Shown: positions 26,418 to 34,762 of the stretch, in pieces | Position numbering within the stretch: position 1 is the first letter of the stretch | Layout: each line of letters opens with the position of its first letter | Source: Microcystis wesenbergii NRERC-220 | GTDB lineage: Bacteria > Cyanobacteriota > Cyanobacteriia > Cyanobacteriales > Microcystaceae | Assembly: GCF_032027425.1 (NCBI RefSeq) | Contig: NZ_JAVSJA010000001.1 | Location: forward strand, 2,121,501 to 2,185,500 | Reading direction: 5' to 3' | DNA length: 64,000 nucleotides | Notes under the pieces: model-generated | What the model saw: the letters and a program-made list of their open reading frames with translations, nothing else | The model's database searches: none | Told to the model about the DNA's origin: nothing | Program-made: the position numbers and the translations under genes

Positions 26418-26661
26418 TATTAGTTAAACTTAATGTCATTAAATGTCCGTTTAATTGAATTTGAGCGCTTTTTAATAGCCACAAATTGCCGCCATCTTCC
26501 CAATACTGATTAAACCATCCCGCCCTTCTCCATGTTGTTTGTGGAGTCGATAAAGTCACTTTAACTAATATCGACTCTATGGGAAAATTTAAAGGAATAT
26601 TCAAGGGATCATTTTGATTGTTGGCATTATAGAAAATCTGCCAATTCCCTTCGCTAATCAT
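26418..26661 (-). pseudogene. 5' part of an interrupted phage-remnant gene
   Basis: ATG 26661 opens MISEGNWQIFYNANNQNDPL and about 80 codons of a beta-rich protein, cut after LMTLSLTN by IS630-type A. Its start overlaps the upstream stop (TAATG). The 3' part is at 22873-23035; the reconstructed protein would have about 135 residues. The function is unknown; it is probably a virion component. Confidence 0.7.
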
Positions 26662-27047
26662 TATGAGAAAACAGCTTTAGTCGGATTGACCACGCCCTTA
26701 ATCGTGCCGCCTTTAAAGCTGCCGCTAGGCGCAAAATCAGCGGCTTTGTTTTTAGCCACAATCATCCGGGCATATTTTCTCCTTAAAGTAGTACCTGCCC
26801 CCGTTGTATAAACAATTGTTTTTCTCACCCCATAGCCAGACCGCAGTAGTGCCTCTACTGTACAAACCGGAGCCGTTTCGTCGGTGGTGTCTGCGGCGCT
26901 CGTGTTCGTCACTTTTGAAACTCCGGTTTCTGATTCTTGTAATCCCTCGTAGCTTTCCTTGGGAGCGAAAAAATAAAAGCTCATGCTTGAGGGTGTTCCT
27001 GTTAGCTCCCCAACGGTAATTTTAAAGCGACCGAATCCTGTAGCCAT
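26661..27047 (-). CDS. Hypothetical phage-remnant protein
   Basis: This 128-residue soluble protein begins MATGFGRFKITVGELTGTPS and ends in a basic, Gly-rich segment (SGSFKGGTIKGVVNPTK). No known motif is visible. The acidic loop SAADTTDETAPV and beta propensity fit a structural virion protein. It lies 26 bp downstream of the next gene and overlaps the following one, so it is co-transcribed. Confidence 0.6.
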   Translation of the reverse strand: MATGFGRFKITVGELTGTPSSMSFYFFAPKESYEGLQESETGVSKVTNTSAADTTDETAPVCTVEALLRSGYGVRKTIVYTTGAGTTLRRKYARMIVAKNKAADFAPSGSFKGGTIKGVVNPTKAVFS

Positions 27048-27073
27048 TGTGTTTTTTCCTTAAAATAGTTAAA

Positions 27074-27445
27074 TTAGGTTAGGCGACGGCGACGAGGAAT
27101 TCCCGCACCGGTAATATTGTTTCCTTTGTAGTTTTTGCCTTTTAACGACGAAAATGCAGTATCTACTTTACTTGTCGGGCAAATAATGCGCGCGCTTTTA
27201 GTCACAGTCCTTCCGCTAACTGTGGCTCGATAGGAAAGTCGCACCCGGATTAGTTTGCCTGCTTTTAGCCCTTCTGAGACAGGCAGCCAAACATCGTCGT
27301 CGTCTGCCTCGAAAGTTGAGGGGTTTTGTCTTGTGAGTCCGACAGCAGAAGCTATGGTACTGTTATCCGAGTCGTACACATCCGGCAAATCAAGAAGATA
27401 TCTAATTGATCCTTCTGTGAAGGTGTGAGGAACTAAAATAGCCAT
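27074..27445 (-). CDS. Hypothetical phage-remnant protein, basic C-terminus
   Basis: This 123-residue protein begins MAILVPHTFTEGSIRYLLDL and ends GAGIPRRRRLT. It contains an acidic patch (EADDDD) at about 47-52 followed by basic beta strands (KLIRVRLSYRA). It resembles the preceding gene product in its basic, glycine-rich end (KGKNYKGNNITGAG versus KGGTIKGVVN), so the two may be distant paralogues. No function is recognised. Confidence 0.6.
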   Translation of the reverse strand: MAILVPHTFTEGSIRYLLDLPDVYDSDNSTIASAVGLTRQNPSTFEADDDDVWLPVSEGLKAGKLIRVRLSYRATVSGRTVTKSARIICPTSKVDTAFSSLKGKNYKGNNITGAGIPRRRRLT

Positions 27446-27549
27446 TAAGCAGAAATTACCCGTAATCTTTGTCTAGTCACACTTTCGCCTATTTTCCCTG
27501 TAATCGCAATCACCATCAACGCATATATGCGTTGATTAACAGACGATGC
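27445..27549 (-). pseudogene. 3' end of a truncated phage-remnant gene
   Basis: About 33 codons, ending TRQRLRVISA and TAA at 27445-27447, remain of a gene cut on its 5' side by the IS200/IS605 element. Its stop overlaps the next start (TAATG). An apparent ATG lies inside the element end and is accidental. Confidence 0.6.
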
Positions 27550-27650
27550 AATTGACATCCTCACCGCCGTGAACGGACGGTGATTCCCAAACCTCACGAT
27601 TTAGGCTTCGGCCGTGAGCTCAGCCGAACGGTTTCTGTTTCTTTCCCGAA
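27550..27650 (-). ncRNA. Candidate omega/reRNA of the TnpB element
   Basis: TnpB nucleases use an RNA from the right end of their element, overlapping the tnpB 3' end. Here the conserved hairpin-rich right end fits that role. The guide would be read from the flank just outside it, about 27533-27549 on the minus strand (beginning GCATCGTCTG). Extent and expression are inferred. Confidence 0.45.
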
Positions 27651-28807
27651 GGATTTTTCGCACCTGCCTTAACAGATTTACTCTGTTCTGGTCTTATAGT
27701 CGCTCCACAGACTGACACCGCAAGCCCTGCGGCCAAAATATTTTTACTGGCGTTAATATCTCGGTCATGGTGAGTCCCACAGTCTGGACAGTCCCACTCT
27801 CGAACATTTAACGGCATTTTCTCAGCAATATACCCGCAATTACTACACCTTTTAGAGCTAGGAAACCATCTATCTATTTCGATGTAGTTTCTCCCATACC
27901 AACGGCATTTATAGGCTAATTGTCGGGTAATTTCTCCCCAGCTTACATCAGATATTGCCTGAGATAATTTCGGGTTTTTGACCATATTCTTGACGGCTAA
28001 ATTCTCAACCACAATCGTTTGGTTTTCACGAACTAATTGAGTGGTTAGCTTATGTAAATGGTCTTTTCTGCTATCGGTGATTTGAGCGTGAATTCTGGCT
28101 ACTTTGATTCTTGCTTTTTCCCGATTTTTTGAGCCTTTCTTCTTCTTAGAAAGATTTTTTTGGGCCTTTCGCAGTCTCCGATAATGCTTTTTAAAATGCT
28201 TGGGATTAGATACTTTATCGCCATCGCTGGTAATCACGAGGCTACTAATTCCTAAGTCAATTCCGATGGCTTTATCTGTTACTGGTAGAGGCTTAATCGT
28301 TGGGTCATCAAATCTAATTGAAATATGCCAACGTCCAGAAGGATGTAATCTGACTGTTACTGTGCTTGGTTCACAGCTTTCTGGTATTTGTCTTGACCAT
28401 CGAATAGGTAAGGGTTCTGTGCATTTGGCTAAATAGATTTGTTTGTCTTTGAACTTAAAAGCAGATTTGGTAAATTCGGCACTTCCTCCCTGATGTTTTT
28501 TCTTAAAGTTAGGATACTTAGTACGACCAGCAAAGAAATTAGTAAAAGCTGTTTGTAAATGTCTTAAGCCTTGTTGTAAAGGTACACAGCTAACTTCATT
28601 GAGAAAGTCTAATTCTTCTTGCTTTTTCCACTCGGTCAACATTGAAGAAGTTTCAGTATATCCTACTCTTTCTTGTCTTTCATACCAAGCTTGTGTTCTG
28701 AGATGGAGTGCCTTATTGTCAACCAATCTTACACAGCCCAAAGTGCGCCGCAATAGCGACTCTTGTTCGGGTGTGGGGTAAAATCGGAACGAGTAGGCTT
28801 TTTCCAT
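27620..28807 (-). CDS. tnpB: TnpB, RNA-guided endonuclease of an IS200/IS605-type element
   Basis: This intact 395-residue TnpB is an ancestor-type relative of Cas12. RuvC motifs are present: Asp in IGIDLGISSLV (about 190), Glu in VVENLAVKNM (about 277) and Asp in HDRDINASKN (about 361). The zinc-ribbon CSNCGY...CPDCGTHHD lies between the last two. The N-terminal helix-turn-helix-like start AYSFRFYPTPEQ is typical. The protein cuts the empty target site with its guide RNA and so helps retain the element. The catalytic set appears complete, so activity is plausible if TnpA is supplied elsewhere. Confidence 0.93.
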   Translation of the reverse strand: MEKAYSFRFYPTPEQESLLRRTLGCVRLVDNKALHLRTQAWYERQERVGYTETSSMLTEWKKQEELDFLNEVSCVPLQQGLRHLQTAFTNFFAGRTKYPNFKKKHQGGSAEFTKSAFKFKDKQIYLAKCTEPLPIRWSRQIPESCEPSTVTVRLHPSGRWHISIRFDDPTIKPLPVTDKAIGIDLGISSLVITSDGDKVSNPKHFKKHYRRLRKAQKNLSKKKKGSKNREKARIKVARIHAQITDSRKDHLHKLTTQLVRENQTIVVENLAVKNMVKNPKLSQAISDVSWGEITRQLAYKCRWYGRNYIEIDRWFPSSKRCSNCGYIAEKMPLNVREWDCPDCGTHHDRDINASKNILAAGLAVSVCGATIRPEQSKSVKAGAKNPSGKKQKPFG

Positions 28808-28916
28808 GTCTCACATTCTAGCATATATTTCGTAAATGTTCTAATATTTAACAGTAAAGCCGTCGTAGAACGACGGGGTTTCAGACCCAAATTTTCGATG
28901 AAACGAGGCTTCTCTA

Positions 28917-29480
28917 TCAACTTTTAACGGAGAATTTGGTAAAGTGATTGGGATCGACACCGATCGCGCCTTCACCGTCCGCATCTTGCAGGTTAGCACC
29001 GTCTAACCGAGCATTAGTGAGATTGGCCTTCTCTAAGTCAGCTTTTTGCAGATTGGCGTTGGTTAAGTTTGCTCCTTGCAGGTTAGCTTTTTCTAAATCT
29101 GCACCTAAGAGATTGGCCCCGCTTAAATCGGCTCCCGCTAGGAGAGTTTTGCCGAGGTCGGCTCCCTGGAGATTAGTCCCTTTGAGGTTAGCACCCTGTA
29201 AGTTTGTTCTTTCTAGATCCGCTTGGCTGAGGTTTGCTCCTTCTAGATTGGCCGAGGACAAGTTTAAATCTTTGAGGCTAATTCCGTTAAAGTCACAACC
29301 GACACAGGCGTTAGTTTCCTGTAGTTTTTGCAGATTATCCGCGGCGGCAGCCGGCTCGACCAGAGTAATTTTTGCCGGTGCGCTGTCAGTGGGGGTAACG
29401 GCCTTAGCGATGGCAGGGTGGAAGCAAGAAAAAATTGTGATTAGCAATAGACAGAAGGCTGTCAGTAGCGTCGGTTTCAT
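28917..29480 (-). CDS. Secreted pentapeptide-repeat protein
   Basis: ATG 29480 follows AAGGAGATC, a strong ribosome binding site. It gives a typical signal peptide, MKPTLLTAFCLLLITIFSCF and AIAKA, with cleavage near residue 25. The mature part contains about 19 A(N/D)L-x-x pentapeptide repeats, e.g. ANLEGANLSQADL and ANLKGTNLQGADL, folding as a right-handed quadrilateral helix. An ACVGCDF motif precedes the repeats. It is probably periplasmic or thylakoid-lumenal; function unknown. Its TGA stop is part of the TTGAT motif abutting the IS200/IS605 element. Confidence 0.9.
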   Translation of the reverse strand: MKPTLLTAFCLLLITIFSCFHPAIAKAVTPTDSAPAKITLVEPAAAADNLQKLQETNACVGCDFNGISLKDLNLSSANLEGANLSQADLERTNLQGANLKGTNLQGADLGKTLLAGADLSGANLLGADLEKANLQGANLTNANLQKADLEKANLTNARLDGANLQDADGEGAIGVDPNHFTKFSVKS

Positions 29481-29765
29481 CGTTTTTGATCTCCTTGAGT
29501 GATCTTTTTGAGTCTCTGTTTTCACTCTAGGCAATGGCTTTAATAAAAACAAATATTCTTTGTTTTCAAATCCATAAATTCCCTTTATGCAAAGCTGGGA
29601 AACCCCCTCGCCTTCCATCACTTTTATTTATTAAAACGACAATTAAGAATATTTGCTTTTATGCTTGTCTCGTACCTAAGATGATATTGGACACAATCGG
29701 GAATCCCGTGTTAAACTGCCTCGATAAGATGATGTCACTCTAAAAACCTTTCACTATATAATCTA

Positions 29766-30596
29766 ATGGTAATACAATCGGTCAGTTTAACAGTTAAGGA
29801 CTATAAGTCTAACCTTCCCGTGGCTATCTTGTGTGGTGGCAAAGGAACCCGACTGCGGGAAGAAACCGAATTTCGACCTAAGCCGATGATTGCCATCGGA
29901 AATCGGCCAATTATTTGGCATATCATGAAAACCTATGCCCACTATGGCTTAACTGACTTTATGCTCTGTCTAGGGTATAAAGGGGAAATAATCCGGGACT
30001 ATTTCTTTAGCTATGATTGGAATCAAAGTGATGTCCTCTTAGAGTTAGGCAATAAAAAAGTGACCAAACTCGATAGTGGACACGAGGAGGAAGACTGGCG
30101 TATTTGGTTAATTGATACAGGACAGGAAACCATGACCGGAGGCCGTCTTAAACGTCTCACCCCTTACATAGAGAGAAGCGGAAGCGAGATCTTTTTAGCC
30201 ACCTATGGGGATGGGGTTTGTGATGTGAATATTGCGGATCTGTTGGATTTCCATTACTCCCATGGGAAATTAGCCACGATGACGGCGGTTCGTCCTTCTT
30301 CTCGCTTTGGCGAGTTAATCATTGAGGGTAATTTAGTCACTCAATTCCAAGAAAAGCCCCAAACGGCTGAAGGATGGATTAATGGGGGTTATTTTGTCTT
30401 AAATCGCAAGGTTTTGGATTTAATTGAGGGAGATACGACGACTTTTGAAGCACAACCCCTAAGAACCCTAGCCGCTTTAGGAGAACTCGCCGTCTATAGG
30501 CATGATGGGTTTTGGCAGTGTATGGATACTTACCGAGAAATGGAAATACTCAATCACCTTTATGACACTGGACAAGCTAGATGGAAAATATGGTAA
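29766..30596 (+). CDS. rfbF: Glucose-1-phosphate cytidylyltransferase
   Basis: It makes CDP-glucose from CTP and glucose 1-phosphate, opening the CDP-deoxysugar pathway. The nucleotide-binding LCGGKGTRLREET and RPKPMIAIGNRPIIWHIM lie at about 22-53. The metal/sugar site ATYGDGVCDVNI (about 142-153) and GGYFVLNRKVLD also fit. The C-terminus GFWQCMDTYREME is diagnostic. The frame overlaps the start of an rfbG copy by 16 bp, as in an intact rfbF-rfbG pair. The first ~17 residues exceed the family norm, so a downstream start is possible. Confidence 0.95.
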   Translation: MVIQSVSLTVKDYKSNLPVAILCGGKGTRLREETEFRPKPMIAIGNRPIIWHIMKTYAHYGLTDFMLCLGYKGEIIRDYFFSYDWNQSDVLLELGNKKVTKLDSGHEEEDWRIWLIDTGQETMTGGRLKRLTPYIERSGSEIFLATYGDGVCDVNIADLLDFHYSHGKLATMTAVRPSSRFGELIIEGNLVTQFQEKPQTAEGWINGGYFVLNRKVLDLIEGDTTTFEAQPLRTLAALGELAVYRHDGFWQCMDTYREMEILNHLYDTGQARWKIW

Positions 30597-30862
30597 AGGA
30601 AACATTTTAGCTGGGCAAAAAGGTCTTTATTGCTGGTCATACTGGCTTTAAGGGGTCTTGGCGGGCTTTTTGGTTACTCCATTTGGGGGCAGAGGTAAAA
30701 GGCCTCAGTTTAGCTCCCAATACCACCCCCGCTTTATTTGACCAGTTAGACTTAGCCCGGAATCTGAGTCACCATCTAGGGGATATTCGAGAGGCTGAGT
30801 TAGTGACTCGTTTAATCGCTTCATGGCGACCGGATGTAATCTTTCATTTAGCGGCGCAATGA
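30581..30862 (+). pseudogene. rfbG 5' fragment, copy 1
   Basis: This matches the first ~93 codons of the intact rfbG (36749-37867), up to FHLAAQ. It has an in-frame TAG at codon 10 (ACATTTTAG in place of GCATTTTGG) and ends at GCAA|TGA, where the cassette junction lies. The dehydratase catalytic part is missing. Confidence 0.9.
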
Positions 30863-30886
30863 GCGTCTTATACCGAACTCAAGTCA

Positions 30887-32257
30887 TTGACAGATAGTCA
30901 ATCCTTTAATAGCAGCAGGCACAAAGTGGACATAGTAAATTCAATACATCTCCAGATTAGGAAAATGCTCAAACAGCAATCAAAAATTGATGGCAGATTT
31001 TTGGTAATTGCTGCACTCTTAGGATATTTTGGGTTATTGTATCTAGCTAATTTTTTTGTTCCCTATCACAAGTTTTGGAGGAAACTGGGGGTTCCAGCGG
31101 CTAAAAACACTTTTATGGATCTTGGATACGTATTAGGTGCTTTTGATTGTGATCGATTGACTGGCGAAGTTTCCCTAACAAATAATTCCTGCTTCAATCA
31201 AATAGCTTATCCTAGTAGTTGGTCTTTATTAACTTGGCTGGGGTTAGAGCAGCGTGATACTATATTTTTAGGAGTTTTATTTGCTTTAATCTTTTATGTT
31301 GTCACTTTAATGATCATTGGCAGATTAAATTATCAAGAAGCTGTAGTTTACACCCTAATTTTATGCTCACCACCGGTAATGCTTTTAGTCGAACGTGGCA
31401 ACGTAGATATTGTTATCTATTCTTGGCTTGGTGTCGGACTAATGATAATTAAGAATAGCCGAGCATTAATTTTTAGGTTGTGTGCCTATTTGTTAATATT
31501 TTTTTGGGGAGTTATTAAACTATTTCCAATTTTCGGTCTGGCAGTAATTATTAAAGAAAAAAGAAATATATTTCTGTTCTTGTTGGCTATTTTTACCACT
31601 GCTTTTATTACTTATTTTCTGGCTAGTATAGGGGAGATGAAAACTATCTCACAAGCATTTGATGTTGAGAGTGTTTGGTTTCGTTTTGGACATCAATCCC
31701 TCTTTTTAAAAGTCAAAACTTTGCTATTAAATCTTTCTTTATCTACTGGCGGCGAAACTGATATTAAAAAGACGCTCAGATATATGATGTATATAATTAT
31801 GAGTTTATTGACGCTGTTAATCTTGACCAGAGTTTTATTGTCGAAATTTAAAATTTTTCGAGAATGGCTTAGTTCGGATTTTGTCTCAACAGATTCGGGC
31901 AAATCTTTAGATAAAAGTCAATATATTGATTATTTCCGTCTGGCAGCAGGCATTTATTTAGGAAATTATCTGGTTATTGGCCTTGTTATGGATTACAAAT
32001 TAACTTTTCTAATCTTTGCCCTTCCTCAAATCTTGGATTGGATTAAGCAAGAAAATCAGTTAAGCTTGTCTTCCAGTATGGCTTTAGTCGCTATAGTGGG
32101 AACCTTTTACGCGAGTCCATTCTTACATCCTTGGGCAATTGATGAAATTATCAATTTGCTCTTATTTGCCAATTTATTATACATTTCACTTCTCTCTATG
32201 CCTGAATGGCTAAAAAGTTTAGTCCATAAGAGATTGTCTGGCAAATTTTCTGGATAA
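30887..32257 (+). CDS. Polytopic membrane protein, GT87/DUF2029-like, copy 1
   Basis: This protein of up to 456 residues has about nine to ten membrane helices. The motif LLVERGNVDIVIYSWLG (about 166-182) and the following KLFPIFGLAVIIKEKR recall polyprenyl-phosphate-sugar-dependent GT-C transferases of the GT87/DUF2029 type. Attachment of a sugar to O-antigen on the periplasmic side is inferred. The frame opens at TTG 30887; ATG 30965 with TTAGG upstream is an equally likely start. The encoded protein is identical to that at 35053-36423. Confidence 0.75.
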   Translation: MTDSQSFNSSRHKVDIVNSIHLQIRKMLKQQSKIDGRFLVIAALLGYFGLLYLANFFVPYHKFWRKLGVPAAKNTFMDLGYVLGAFDCDRLTGEVSLTNNSCFNQIAYPSSWSLLTWLGLEQRDTIFLGVLFALIFYVVTLMIIGRLNYQEAVVYTLILCSPPVMLLVERGNVDIVIYSWLGVGLMIIKNSRALIFRLCAYLLIFFWGVIKLFPIFGLAVIIKEKRNIFLFLLAIFTTAFITYFLASIGEMKTISQAFDVESVWFRFGHQSLFLKVKTLLLNLSLSTGGETDIKKTLRYMMYIIMSLLTLLILTRVLLSKFKIFREWLSSDFVSTDSGKSLDKSQYIDYFRLAAGIYLGNYLVIGLVMDYKLTFLIFALPQILDWIKQENQLSLSSSMALVAIVGTFYASPFLHPWAIDEIINLLLFANLLYISLLSMPEWLKSLVHKRLSGKFSG

Positions 32258-32504
32258 AAGTTTAACCACAGGCTAATATATAGCAAAACTAAATGAATTG
32301 TCAAATCCCCTTAACCAATTGACATCCTCCGTCAAGTTCATGTATAGTAGCTCCCAAAGAGTTAGGGTGATGGGTTTAAGCCTTCACAAAGACTCTTTTC
32401 GGCGATTACTTGCAGAAAGCCGTTGAAATTAACTGAAAACCCGGTATAGCGAGTCTATTTGACTTGTGAACAATCGTAGCTCCCCTCTCCTTCTGGGATG
32501 AGCC
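32258..32504 (+). repeat. 247-bp cassette tail, copy 1
   Basis: This non-coding segment is repeated at 34422-34668 and 36424-36670. It contains AATTGACATCCTC, as found at the right end of the TnpB element, and short inverted parts around GTAGCTCCC, so it may derive from an IS200/IS605-type end. It joins directly to rfbF sequence at TGATGGG. Confidence 0.8.
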
Positions 32505-32598
32505 TGATGGGTTTTGGCAGTGCATGGATACTTACCGAGAAATGGAAATACTCAATCACCTTGATGACACTGGACAAGCTAGATGGAAAATATGGTAA
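32505..32598 (+). pseudogene. rfbF 3' fragment, copy 1
   Basis: The last ~31 codons of rfbF (GFWQCMDTYREMEILNHL region, ending RWKIW) are fused after the cassette tail. They retain the stop that overlaps the rfbG start. Confidence 0.92.
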
Positions 32599-33017
32599 AG
32601 AAAGCATTTTAGCCTGGCAAAAAGGTCTTTATCACTGGTCATACGGGCTTTAAGGGGTCTTGGCTGGGGTTTTGGTTACTCCATTTGGGGGCAGAGGTAA
32701 AAGGCCTCAGTTTAGCTCCCAATACCACCCCCGCCTTATTTGACCAATTATAGGACTTACGCATTGACAGGATCGACCAAATATGAGGTATGGGTTTCGG
32801 GCATTTTAACGTGATTTTTTGATGACTTTTGAGCGATCGCTATCGATCAGAAGTTAATCGCCAAAAGTCTGAAACGACGGATTTTCGTTCATACACATCA
32901 TGGTGAATTTGTACAGTGCGTAACTCCTAAATTAGACTTAGCCTAGAGGCTGAGTTAGTGACTCGTTTAATCGCTTCATGGCGACCGGATGTAATCTTTC
33001 ATTTAGCGGCGCAATGA
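32583..33017 (+). pseudogene. rfbG 5' fragment, copy 2, with MITE and deletion
   Basis: This has the same TAG at codon 10 as copy 1, a 179-bp MITE at 32751-32929 and, after it, a 31-bp deletion relative to the other copies. It ends at the same cassette junction (GCAATGA). It is clearly non-functional. Confidence 0.9.
32751..32929. mobile_element. 179-bp MITE (TAGGACTTACGCA ends)
   Basis: Inverted ends TAGGACTTACGCA and TAGGAGTTACGCA are flanked by a perfect 5-bp target duplication AATTA (32746-32750, 32930-32934). The site is intact in the other rfbG copies (CAATTAGACTTAG). No ORF is present. Confidence 0.9.
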
Positions 33018-33041
33018 GCGTCTTATACCGAACTCAAGTCA

Positions 33042-34421
33042 TTGACAGATAGTCAATCCTTTAATAGCAGGAGGTACAAAGTGGACATAGTAAATTCAAT
33101 ACATCTCCAGATTAGGAAAATGCTCAAACAGCAATCAAAAATTGATGGCAGATTTTTGGTAATTGCTGCACTCTTAGGATATTTTGGGTTATTGTATCTA
33201 GCTAATTTTTTTGTTCCCTATCACAAGTTTTGGAGGAAACTGGGGGTTCCAGCGGCTGAAAACCCTTTTATCGATCTTGCAGCCGTATTAGGTGCTTTTG
33301 ATTGTGATCGATTGACTGGCGAAGTTTCCCTAACAAATAATTCCTGCTTCAATCAAATATCTTATCCTAGTAGTTGGTCTTTATTAACTTGGCTGGGTTT
33401 AGAGCAGCGTGATACTATATTTTTAGGAGTTTTATTTGCTTTAATCTTTTATGTGATAACTTTAATGATCATTGGCAGATTAAATTATCAAGAAGCTATA
33501 GTTTATGCCCTAATTTTATGCTCACCACCGGTAATGCTTTTAGTCGAACGTGGCAACGTAGATATTGTTATCTATTCTTGGCTTGGTGTCGGACTAATGA
33601 TAATTAAGAATAGCCGAGCATTAATTTTTAGGTTGTGTGCCTATTTGTTAATATTTTTTTGGGGAGTTATTAAACTATTTCCAATTTTCGGTCTGGCAGT
33701 AATTATTAAAGAAAAAAGAAATATATTTCTGTTCTTGGCGGCTATTTTTGCGGCTGCTTTTATTACTTATTTTCTGGCTAGTATAGAGGAGATGAAAACT
33801 ATCTCACAAGCATTTGATGACAGAGGTTTTGGGCATCTTTGGTTTCGTTTTGGCTATAAAGCCCTCTTTTTTAAAGTCAAATCTTTTCTATCAAATCTTT
33901 CTTTATTTACTGGCGGCGATACTGATATTAAAAAGACGCTCAGATATATGATCTATATAATTGCCAGTTTATTCACCATGTTAATCTTGACCAGAGTTTT
34001 ATTGTCGAAATTTAAGATTTTTAAAGAATGGCTCAGTTCCGATTTTGTCTCAGCAGATTCGAGCAAATCTTTAGATAAAAGTCAATATATTGATTATTTC
34101 CGTCTTGCAGTAGGCATTTATTTAGGAAATTTTCTGGTTATTGGCCTTGTTATTGATTACAAATTAACTTTTCTAATCTTTGCCCTTCCTCAAATCTTGG
34201 ATTGGATTAAGCAAGAAAATCAATTGAGCTTGTCTTCCAGTATGGCTTTAGTCGCTATAGTGGTAACCTTTTACGCCAGTCCATTCTTATATCCTTGGGC
34301 AATTGATGAAATTATCAATTGGCTCTTAGTTGTCAATTTATTATACATGGCAGTTCTCTCTATGCCTGAATGGCTAAAAAGTTTAGTCCATAAGAGATTG
34401 TCTGGCAAATTTTCTGGATAA
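33042..34421 (+). CDS. Polytopic membrane protein, GT87/DUF2029-like, copy 2
   Basis: This 459-residue homologue of the proteins at 30887 and 35053 has the same N-terminal half, including LVERGNVDIVIY. Differences cluster in the middle (DDRGFGHLWFRFGYKALFFK in place of DVESVWFRFGHQSLFLK) and near the C-terminus. The frame starts at the equivalent TTG. The divergence in loop regions with conserved helices suggests the copies could differ in acceptor or donor specificity. Confidence 0.75.
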   Translation: MTDSQSFNSRRYKVDIVNSIHLQIRKMLKQQSKIDGRFLVIAALLGYFGLLYLANFFVPYHKFWRKLGVPAAENPFIDLAAVLGAFDCDRLTGEVSLTNNSCFNQISYPSSWSLLTWLGLEQRDTIFLGVLFALIFYVITLMIIGRLNYQEAIVYALILCSPPVMLLVERGNVDIVIYSWLGVGLMIIKNSRALIFRLCAYLLIFFWGVIKLFPIFGLAVIIKEKRNIFLFLAAIFAAAFITYFLASIEEMKTISQAFDDRGFGHLWFRFGYKALFFKVKSFLSNLSLFTGGDTDIKKTLRYMIYIIASLFTMLILTRVLLSKFKIFKEWLSSDFVSADSSKSLDKSQYIDYFRLAVGIYLGNFLVIGLVIDYKLTFLIFALPQILDWIKQENQLSLSSSMALVAIVVTFYASPFLYPWAIDEIINWLLVVNLLYMAVLSMPEWLKSLVHKRLSGKFSG

Positions 34422-34668
34422 AAGTTTAATCACAGCCTAATATATAGCCAAACTAGATGAATTGTCAAATCCCCTTAACCAATTGACATCCTCGGTCAAG
34501 TTCCTGTATAGTAGCTCCCAAAGAGTTAGGGTGATGGCTTTAAGCCTTATCAAAAATTCTTGGCGGCGATTACTGGCAGAAAGCCGTTGAAATTAACTGA
34601 AAACCCGGTATAGCGAGTCTATTTGACTTGTGAACAATCGTAGCTCCCCTCTCCTTCTGGGATGAGCC
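34422..34668 (+). repeat. 247-bp cassette tail, copy 2
   Basis: Same segment as 32258-32504, with scattered substitutions (for example CCTCGGTCAAGTTCCTG versus CCTCCGTCAAGTTCATG), in line with the divergence of this unit. Confidence 0.8.
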
Positions 34669-34762
34669 TGATGGGTTTTGGCAGTGCATGGATACTTACC
34701 GAGAAATGGAAATACTCAATCACCTTGATGACACTGGACAAGCTAGATGGAAAATATGGTAA
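34669..34762 (+). pseudogene. rfbF 3' fragment, copy 2
   Basis: Repeat of the last ~31 rfbF codons, joined to cassette tail copy 2 at TGATGGG. Confidence 0.92.

Larger units (their letters stand above)
27550..28915 (-). mobile_element. IS200/IS605-family element carrying only tnpB
   Basis: On the minus strand the left end follows the pentamer TTGAT (28916-28920) and carries the hairpin CCGTCG-TTCTA-CGACGG (28860-28876). The right end has the hairpin CACCGTCCG-TTCA-CGGCGGTG (27562-27582) followed by AGGATGTCAATT. No tnpA is present and no target duplication is expected for this single-strand transposition family. The right boundary is uncertain by about 5 bp. Confidence 0.8.

Noticed and set aside
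28948-29502. 184-residue plus-strand ORF opposite the pentapeptide gene
   Set aside because: It is the antisense shadow of the A(N/D)LxX repeats, giving a false periodic SAPxRLA pattern.
30860-30900. Separate short gene starting ATGAGCGTC at each cassette junction
   Set aside because: It stops after 12 codons in all copies and arises from the junction itself; no sign of conservation beyond duplication.
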